Assembly: GCF_000813145.1 (NCBI RefSeq)
Contig: NZ_BAZF01000026.1
Location: forward strand, 1-48,074
Source: Geobacter sp. OR-1
Lineage (GTDB): Bacteria > Desulfobacterota > Desulfuromonadia > Geobacterales > DSM-12255
DNA: 48,074 nucleotides
Reading direction: 5' to 3'
The position numbers and the translations under genes were made by a program. Shown here piece after piece: positions 42,160 to 48,074 of this stretch. The first letter of the stretch is position 1. Every line of letters starts with the position of its first letter. A model generated the notes under the pieces. It was not told the DNA's origin and ran no database searches. It saw nothing but the letters and a program-made list of their open reading frames with translations.

Positions 42160-43299
42160 ATGAGCCTGCAACCCGAATCATCAATTCTCACCGGTAAAAA
42201 AATACTCTTTGTGTTTGGTAATCTTGAGTTAGGCGGTGCAGAGCGTCAAGGACTTTTGCTTGCTTCTCATCTTAAGGATAAGGTGGGAGCTGAGGTTCAG
42301 GTTTGGGGGCTTTCCCCGTATTACGGGACTCTTTCCGATCTTTGCAGTGCTATAAACATGCCTTGGGAGGGATTTGCCTTTAATTGGAAATTCCCTTACA
42401 GGCACATGAGTTTGTTAAAACTTGGGATACGATTGCATCGTGAATCGCCTGATATTCTTGTGTCATATACGACGCTTCCGAACATTGCTTGTTCAGTTGT
42501 ACGGAGGATTGCCGGCGCCAAGGTGAATGTATGGAATCAGGCTGATGCGGGGCTCATCCTCAATGATAGCTTTTTGCATCGTTATGCGGTGCAGCAGACA
42601 GCAGTATTCATTTCCAACTCAGCATGTGGTAAAGAATTTCTCGTCACAGGCTACCGTCTCGACCCAGGTAGAATCTGGCATATCCCTAATGGCGTCGAAC
42701 TAGATGTCCCAAAACATGATCGCATCTCCTGGCGTTGCAATCTCGGTTTAGACGATGATCAAGTTGCCGTTTGCATGCTTGCAAATTTGACTGCATATAA
42801 GGATCATGCCACGCTACTAACTGCTTGGCATAAGGTCGTTAGTAGTAATCCTGACGTCAGGCTTTTTCTTGCCGGTCGATGTGATGGTGAAGAAAATACG
42901 ATTAAGGAGCTTATTTCTAAGTTTAACCTTGGTTGCCATGTGCAATTACTTGGAGAGGTGAGTGATGTGGCTGGGTTACTGGATGCTATGGATCTCCTTG
43001 CTCACAGCTCTAGAAGTGAAGGATGCCCAAACGCATTGTTGGAAGGAATGCTTGCTGGTTTACCTGTTGTGGCAACTGATATTCCGGGGATTCGTGAGGC
43101 ACTTGGGAGTGACTGCGAACGTTTTCTGGCTCCACCGGGAGATGCAGATGCTTTTGCAACCAAGATTCTTGAATTAGTGGGCGATCCGGAGCTTAGAGTC
43201 ACTGTTGGAGAGCAGCTTCGACATCGAGCCCAACTGGAATTCAGTCTTTCCAGGATGTTATCATTGTCCGTTGAATGTCTTGAAAGTGTTTTGCAATGA
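42160..43299 (+). CDS. Family 4 glycosyltransferase
   Basis: About 379 residues from ATG 42160, one base after the preceding stop. GT-B features: KILFVFGNLELGGAERQGLL at the N-terminus, and in the C-terminal half VAVCMLANLTAYKDHATLLT then SRSEGCPNALLEGMLAGLPV then VATDIPGIREAL, the EX7E motif of retaining GT4 enzymes. It is probably a lipid- or polysaccharide-directed sugar transferase. An in-frame ATG further upstream (42094) lies inside the preceding gene and is rejected. Confidence 0.9.
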   Translation: MSLQPESSILTGKKILFVFGNLELGGAERQGLLLASHLKDKVGAEVQVWGLSPYYGTLSDLCSAINMPWEGFAFNWKFPYRHMSLLKLGIRLHRESPDILVSYTTLPNIACSVVRRIAGAKVNVWNQADAGLILNDSFLHRYAVQQTAVFISNSACGKEFLVTGYRLDPGRIWHIPNGVELDVPKHDRISWRCNLGLDDDQVAVCMLANLTAYKDHATLLTAWHKVVSSNPDVRLFLAGRCDGEENTIKELISKFNLGCHVQLLGEVSDVAGLLDAMDLLAHSSRSEGCPNALLEGMLAGLPVVATDIPGIREALGSDCERFLAPPGDADAFATKILELVGDPELRVTVGEQLRHRAQLEFSLSRMLSLSVECLESVLQ

Positions 43300-44468
43300 C
43301 TCAGAATATTTCCTTGGGGAACAGGGTTAATCGTCTTCCATTTTTATTGGGAAGGCTAATTGGGAAGATTTTCCCGTTCGGAAGGCATGAAAAATTATTT
43401 TTCTTTTTCCCGTGTTGCCATATCGGAGGTGCTGAAAAAGTTCATGCGCGTATTGCGTCGATATTTGCAGACCACGATCCGGTGGTTTTCTTTGTTAATA
43501 AATCACAGAACAAAATTTTCTTGTCACTATTCCCTGACGGGATACGAATATTCAATGTTTCTATAATTACAAAATATTATTCATTTGCCTTGGGATTTTT
43601 TGTTTCTATTGTCAGTAAGTCTAAAGATTTAATGCTTTTTGGTTCAAATAATTCCCTCTTCTATGACATTGTTTATTCCAGCAAGCCCTTGAGATCTGTA
43701 GATTTGATTCATGCGTTCGGTGAAGGAATAGAAATAAAAAGCTTGAAAGCTGTAAGCAAGCTTGATGCAAGAATAGTAGTTACTGAGACAGTTAAAAACA
43801 AGTTGCTCGATCTTTATGAGGAACATGGTGTTAGTAAGGAATATTGGGACAGGATCAATGTAGTTGGTAACGGCACATATATCCCACAGCCGTATAACAA
43901 GATGATTAATATAACAAATAGACTTAAGGTCTTATATGTAGGTAGAGGAACTCCCGAGAAACGGGTTGATTTAATTGGCAAAATTGCTGCGAGATGCAAA
44001 GAGAAATTATTGCGAGTAGATTTTGCCATAGTTGGGGACATATCTGAAGTAATTACCGATGATATTTCTCGTCATTGTGTAATTCATGGCCCGGTGACCC
44101 TGCAGGATGAACTGGGAGCTTTATATAAATCAGCCGATCTGTTGATCTTGACGTCCGAGCGTGAAGGGTTTCCACTTGTTATCATGGAGGCTATGGCATA
44201 TGGAGTTGTGCCGGTGTCCACGGATGTTGGGGGGATTTCGGACCATATTACGCACTTTGATAATGGAGTATTAATTTCTGAAACGGAAAAAGAAAGGGTT
44301 GTGCTCGATTTTTGTAAAGTAATAGAACAATTAGATTCTGACAGGAATTTACTTTCCTCATTGTCAATATCTGCAAGGAGTTATGCAGAAGCACATTTTG
44401 CTTTCACTGATGTTATGAATAATAGCTACAGAAAACTTGTGCTTGGTTGCATGGATACGAATGAATAA
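43296..44468 (+). CDS. Family 4 glycosyltransferase
   Basis: A 390-residue GT-B enzyme. The N-terminal domain contains FFFFPCCHIGGAEKVHARIA (GGAEK acceptor motif) and the C-terminal domain LKVLYVGRGTPEKRVDLIGK and LTSEREGFPLVIMEAMAYGV then VPVSTDVGGISDHI with the EX7E pair. Start ATG overlaps the previous stop (ATGA). This gene is among the most AT-rich of the window, with many Ile/Lys/Asn codons, consistent with recent transfer. Confidence 0.9.
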   Translation: MTQNISLGNRVNRLPFLLGRLIGKIFPFGRHEKLFFFFPCCHIGGAEKVHARIASIFADHDPVVFFVNKSQNKIFLSLFPDGIRIFNVSIITKYYSFALGFFVSIVSKSKDLMLFGSNNSLFYDIVYSSKPLRSVDLIHAFGEGIEIKSLKAVSKLDARIVVTETVKNKLLDLYEEHGVSKEYWDRINVVGNGTYIPQPYNKMINITNRLKVLYVGRGTPEKRVDLIGKIAARCKEKLLRVDFAIVGDISEVITDDISRHCVIHGPVTLQDELGALYKSADLLILTSEREGFPLVIMEAMAYGVVPVSTDVGGISDHITHFDNGVLISETEKERVVLDFCKVIEQLDSDRNLLSSLSISARSYAEAHFAFTDVMNNSYRKLVLGCMDTNE

Positions 44469-45903
44469 CCTCAATAATGATAGTGTTTCGGTCGGAATAG
44501 TTACACTTTATTACAACAACAGTGATGATTTGAACCAACTCCTTGATTCTTTAGAATCTCAGACGTTTTCAGACTTTTATGTAGTTATTGTAGACAATGG
44601 GTCCAACACACCTTTACAGCTATCGGCAAGGAAATACAGATTGGAAATTATCCGGTCTCCAATCAATCGTGGAGTAGGCGGAGGTTTTAATTACGGTATA
44701 CGAGAGTTGCTGGGAAAAGGAGAATGCAGTTATCTGTGGCTACTTGATTCGGATATTACATTGGACCCGGAAGCACTTCATTTTCTCGTAGCTGCCATGC
44801 AGTGTCATCCTGATGTTGGTCTTGCAGGCTCACTCATTATCAATAGTCACACTTCCGAATTGATCGTGGAAGCTGGGGCATTCTTTGATCTCCGGACCGG
44901 TATTGCATTTCCTCTTTATTGTAACGAGCCTGTCCGTGAATTACGCAGTCTGATCGATGTTGATTACGTTGGCGCTGGCGTCTCTTTTTTACGTCGCGAT
45001 CTGGTTGATATGATAGGTACATACGATGAACGCTATTTTTTCCTCGGAGAAGAGATGGATTATGGATTGAGAGTTCATCATCATGGGTATAAGGTTGTTG
45101 CCGTTCCCCAGTCCATAGTCTACCATCCTCCATTTACAGAGAAGAGAAAGTCTGAGATATATTCCTATTATGGGGTTAGAAACACTTTGCTGACGCTTTC
45201 CAAGCATGCACCAGCAGCAAGGCTTCCTTTCAGGATATTCCAGTTTCTTCGAAAGTCTATGCGAATCATGGTGCTTCGGTTGTTAACAGGGGAAAAGCAT
45301 CATGCTTTGCTAATTAAAACAGCCGTTAAAGACTTTGTTTTGGGGAACTTTTCTGAATCAGCGACACTAAGACAGGATAATCATAATGTTTCGATATCAG
45401 AAGGATGTAAATGTGCCAAGATTGATTCGTTCTTTGTCTTTGGAACAGGAACTATTGAAGCGGTAACGGAGGCCATTGCAGCGCTTCGCGAAAACTGCTC
45501 GGGAAAAATTACTCTCGTTGTTCAATCTTATAGGAAGTGCCTGTTTGAACAGTTATCTCCTGATGAATGGCTTCTATCGGACGATAGGAAGAGGTCAATT
45601 TTGGGGTATCTACCGATCATGCTGAAACTTCTGTTTTCTGGAGCGACTGCTGTTCAGACCGATGCAGTATCAAGCAGTATTTCAAGCTATGCGGCCATAA
45701 AGTCATTATGTTGGGATCCTGATTCAAAAATTTTTCGGCTATCTCCGAGAAATATCTTTGCATTATGGCAACCAATTGTTGCTCTTTTACTTGGAGAGGT
45801 CTCCGCAGTTTTGATTTTTCCTGTTATTGCTATTACTAGTTGGAAAATAAGACAGAATAATAATTTAGATTTCTCTTTAATTCACAGTGGAGACGCTTTG
45901 TGA
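44461..45903 (+). CDS. Family 2 glycosyltransferase with extra C-terminal domain
   Basis: 480 residues from ATG 44461, which overlaps the preceding stop by eight bases. The N-terminal ~230 residues are a rhamnosyltransferase-like GT2: VGIVTLYYNNSDDLNQLLDS, DFYVVIVDNGSN, NRGVGGGFNYGIREL, WLLDSDITLDPEALHFL and YFFLGEEMDYGLRVHHHGY. After a linker (about 250-320) comes a second part of about 160 residues (IDSFFVFGTGTIEAVTEAIA onward), which I do not recognise. It has an alternating beta/alpha pattern and ends with a hydrophobic stretch (FALWQPIVALLLGEVSAVLI). It directly precedes the CDP-alcohol transferase gene. Confidence 0.85.
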   Translation: MNNLNNDSVSVGIVTLYYNNSDDLNQLLDSLESQTFSDFYVVIVDNGSNTPLQLSARKYRLEIIRSPINRGVGGGFNYGIRELLGKGECSYLWLLDSDITLDPEALHFLVAAMQCHPDVGLAGSLIINSHTSELIVEAGAFFDLRTGIAFPLYCNEPVRELRSLIDVDYVGAGVSFLRRDLVDMIGTYDERYFFLGEEMDYGLRVHHHGYKVVAVPQSIVYHPPFTEKRKSEIYSYYGVRNTLLTLSKHAPAARLPFRIFQFLRKSMRIMVLRLLTGEKHHALLIKTAVKDFVLGNFSESATLRQDNHNVSISEGCKCAKIDSFFVFGTGTIEAVTEAIAALRENCSGKITLVVQSYRKCLFEQLSPDEWLLSDDRKRSILGYLPIMLKLLFSGATAVQTDAVSSSISSYAAIKSLCWDPDSKIFRLSPRNIFALWQPIVALLLGEVSAVLIFPVIAITSWKIRQNNNLDFSLIHSGDAL

Positions 45904-46643
45904 GGGATCACATTACCCTTGCCGACATCGAGTTGAAGCTTCAGCGCAAATCCTGGTGGGCTATGCTTTTTGTACTCCCATTTGCCCGTCGTCTATCTCT
46001 GTTTATAATTAATCGGACAAATATTACTCCTAACACCATTACTCTCGGGGCATTTATATTTGTCCCTCTGGCAGCCCTTGGCTACGGCCACGGGAGTTAT
46101 TACGGACTGATATTTGGCGCCATTTTTTTCGAAATCAACTACCTGTTCGATTGCGTCGATGGGACCGTGGCAAGGGTCAAAAAGCTTGGATCTACTCTCG
46201 GTGCCTACCTTGATCCGATGCTGGACCGCTGGCGCATCGTAATCCTCACTCTAGCCGTGGCCTACGGACAATATAAGGCATCAGGGGATTTGCAGGTTGT
46301 TTATTTACTGTTTCTTTACTTGGGCATGAACAATCTTATTTTGTTTACCCGGTCTGCCCAAGAGAAGGCTCTCAGCAGTATGGAGCGTGGCAGCAACATG
46401 GGGGTTGACTTCGCCAGGTCGACGTTGAACAACGGACTTCTTGCATGGTGGTTCCGCAAGACGGAAGATCGTAATATCATGCCCTACTATCACGACATTG
46501 AATTGGACGCACTCGTCTTTGTTGTCGGGCCCCTCATGAATATGGTGGCCCCTTTTCTAATTGTAGCAAATGTACTGGCGGTGTTGCTTATAATTGTGCT
46601 CAACATCATGTTCCTCCTGTCTCTGAGGAGGATTAAGGGATGA
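45900..46643 (+). CDS. CDP-alcohol phosphatidyltransferase family protein
   Basis: A 247-residue membrane protein with the complete CDP-OH-P motif D-x2-D-G-x2-A-R-x8-G-x3-D-x3-D in YLFDCVDGTVARVKKLGSTL then GAYLDPMLDRW (about 80-110). About six helices. The family moves a phospho-alcohol between a CDP-activated donor and an alcohol acceptor. An N-terminal soluble arm (DIELKLQRKSWWAML) precedes the first helix. GTG start at 45900 overlaps the previous stop (GTGA). The next gene encodes a likely CDP-polyol synthase, so the natural reading is transfer of a polyol phosphate from that nucleotide to a lipid or glycan. Confidence 0.9.
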   Translation: MRDHITLADIELKLQRKSWWAMLFVLPFARRLSLFIINRTNITPNTITLGAFIFVPLAALGYGHGSYYGLIFGAIFFEINYLFDCVDGTVARVKKLGSTLGAYLDPMLDRWRIVILTLAVAYGQYKASGDLQVVYLLFLYLGMNNLILFTRSAQEKALSSMERGSNMGVDFARSTLNNGLLAWWFRKTEDRNIMPYYHDIELDALVFVVGPLMNMVAPFLIVANVLAVLLIIVLNIMFLLSLRRIKG

Positions 46644-46649
46644 AAGACA

Positions 46650-48011
46650 ATGCTTAATATCAAGGCGGTTATTTTGGCTTCAGGGACAGGGACTCGTTTC
46701 AACGACTGGATGCCGAAACAGTTTGTCAAATTGGCCGGGTTGCCGGTGCTTGTGCATACCCTCAGGGTGTTCCATACCTGTCCGCGTATATCCGGTGTTG
46801 TTGTTGTCACGCAACAGGAACATATCGAACTGGTTTGGGAATATGTTCGTCATTATGGTCTGGGCAAAGTTGAAAAAGTTGTAGCAGGAGGAGAGACACG
46901 TCAGGCGTCGTCACGCATTGGGCTGGATTGTTGCGGCGATGAAACAGGCCATGTTCTGATTCATGATGCTGTGCGGCCCTTTGTAACTCACAGGATTTTA
47001 GAGGATCTTGTGACAGCGGTAATGGAACATGGAGCGGTTGATACTGTAATCCCTTCGGCTGACACCATTGTCGAAGTTGATGCGCAAGGGTTCATCAGCG
47101 GCATTCCGGATCGCTCCAGGCTAAGGCGGGGGCAGACTCCGCAGGCCTTTGATTACGGGCTTATCGTCGATGCACACAGCAGAGCCCATGCCGAGGGGAT
47201 TACCAATTCCACGGATGACTGTGCCCTGGTACTTCGCCTGGGCCACAAAGTCTATGTTGTTATGGGAGAAGAACAGAACATTAAAATTACCTATCCCCTT
47301 GACTTGCATATTGCAGACAAGCTTTTCCAACTAAAGACACGGACTTTCGGCAGTGAGGAATCGGTAGATTTCTCCACCCTGAAGGACAGATGTTTTGTCG
47401 TTATTGGGGGCACCAGTGGCATTGGGTTAACCCTTGTCGAAAGACTAAGGGGTATCTCTTCCAGGGTTTTCCCCTTAAGCCGCTCCACTACCCCTGCTGT
47501 GGACATTTGTGACTTTGCTTCTCTTGAAAAAAACCTGAATGAATTATGGAACGAACAGGGAAAGATTGATTTTGTCATCAACTGTTCGGGTGATCTCATC
47601 AGAAAAAATGTAGAAAATATGACTGTCGAGGAGTGGGATCATATCTACTCGACAAATGTGACAGGAAATTTTCTTCTTTCAAAAGCGGTTATCCCGCTTT
47701 TCAAGCGTCAACAAGGGGGGAATCTGATTTTTGTTGGGTCCAGTTCATACACTCGGGGAAGGGAAGGTTATGCTGCTTATAGCAGCTCGAAGGCCGCACT
47801 GGTTAATTTCTGTCAGGCTTTAGCCGAAGAGCTGAGCCCGTGGGGTATCCGGATTAACATCGTGAGCCCTGGGCGGGTCAATACCCCTTTGCGTTATCGG
47901 AATTTTGGACAGGAAGATCCGAATACACTGTCGTCCCCGGAACAGGTGGCGTGCGAATTCATAAAGGCTCTCACTGTCGATACCACCGGCAGCGTTTTCG
48001 AAATTATCTAG
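46650..48011 (+). CDS. Fused IspD-like cytidylyltransferase and SDR reductase
   Basis: A 453-residue two-domain protein. The N-terminal domain (about 1-228) is IspD/TarI-like: KAVILASGTGTRFNDWMPKQ (nucleotide loop and Lys), LIHDAVRPFVTHRI (104-117), GQTPQAFDYGLIVDAH and DDCALVLRLGHKVYVVMGEE. The C-terminal domain (about 245-453) is a short-chain dehydrogenase with GGTSGIG (253-259), NCSG (311-314), catalytic Ser364 and Tyr377-x3-Lys381. This order is that of Haemophilus Bcs1/Acs1, which reduces ribulose 5-phosphate and makes CDP-ribitol. The exact polyol here is not proved. The gene starts six bases after the CDP-alcohol transferase. Confidence 0.87.
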   Translation: MLNIKAVILASGTGTRFNDWMPKQFVKLAGLPVLVHTLRVFHTCPRISGVVVVTQQEHIELVWEYVRHYGLGKVEKVVAGGETRQASSRIGLDCCGDETGHVLIHDAVRPFVTHRILEDLVTAVMEHGAVDTVIPSADTIVEVDAQGFISGIPDRSRLRRGQTPQAFDYGLIVDAHSRAHAEGITNSTDDCALVLRLGHKVYVVMGEEQNIKITYPLDLHIADKLFQLKTRTFGSEESVDFSTLKDRCFVVIGGTSGIGLTLVERLRGISSRVFPLSRSTTPAVDICDFASLEKNLNELWNEQGKIDFVINCSGDLIRKNVENMTVEEWDHIYSTNVTGNFLLSKAVIPLFKRQQGGNLIFVGSSSYTRGREGYAAYSSSKAALVNFCQALAEELSPWGIRINIVSPGRVNTPLRYRNFGQEDPNTLSSPEQVACEFIKALTVDTTGSVFEII

Positions 48012-48074
48012 TCAATTAAATCACAATTTGTTGGATCTAACCTTTGATGTGGCTGAATGAATTGAAGTAATAAC

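Overview
The window looks like a chromosomal segment of a member of the Geobacteraceae or a close relative. The main reason is a pil locus in the order pilB-pilT-pilC-pilS-pilR-pilA, in which the pilin is split into a very short N-terminal subunit (mature form 64 residues, FTLIELL start) and a separate secreted C-terminal partner. That split is typical of Geobacter. A polysaccharide/ABC-export cluster directly downstream matches the place of the xap locus of G. sulfurreducens. The assignment rests on gene content; no database search was possible.

Layout. 1-2.5 kb is accessory DNA: a decayed aldo/keto reductase fragment, two consecutive PIN-domain toxin-antitoxin modules, and a minus-strand FrnE/DsbA-type oxidoreductase whose redox motif reads UGA-Pro-Trp-Cys, a likely selenoprotein. 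2.5-4.1 kb holds small, poorly known genes: a secreted protein with five heptapeptide Asn-Pro-Ala repeats, a 35-residue membrane peptide behind a possible sigma-54 promoter, and a 78-residue protein. 4.2-19 kb is housekeeping and envelope DNA: DedA, a TrmJ-like tRNA methyltransferase, SemiSWEET, LemA plus two TPM-domain proteins (with a 118-bp palindromic repeat between them), a dethiobiotin-synthetase-like P-loop protein, a soluble lytic transglycosylase, RNase R, a divergent TatC, RibF, an UPF0104 membrane protein and a DUF2723 glycosyltransferase-like membrane protein.

19-27.2 kb is the type IV pilus operon: assembly ATPase, retraction ATPase, platform protein, sensor kinase, sigma-54 activator, and the pilin pair. 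The pilin promoter has a good -24/-12 element, and a perfect TGACA-type palindrome about 100 bp upstream is a candidate PilR site. 27.3-31.6 kb is a four-gene block (TMTC-like membrane/TPR protein, ABC-2 permease, anchored TPR-like protein, ABC ATPase) in the position of xapA-D. 31.9-48 kb is an O-antigen/exopolysaccharide cluster: UbiA-type polyprenyl-phosphate transferase, Wzm/Wzt exporter with a cargo-binding domain, radical SAM enzyme, two methyltransferases around an alpha/alpha-toroid protein, pyruvyl transferase, six glycosyltransferases, and finally a CDP-alcohol phosphotransferase next to a fused cytidylyltransferase-reductase resembling CDP-ribitol synthase. The last part is visibly AT-richer than the first 27 kb, as is common for horizontally exchanged surface-polysaccharide genes.

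Two things stand out. First, the selenocysteine-type FrnE with a plausible SECIS hairpin, which an ordinary gene call would truncate. Second, six reading-frame breaks, five of them clearly in A/T homopolymers of 6-8 bases and the sixth in or just after one, in five genes between 27.7 and 39.9 kb, while equally long homopolymers elsewhere in the window are in frame. They may be sequencing errors, gene decay, or slippage-based variation of a surface-polysaccharide locus.
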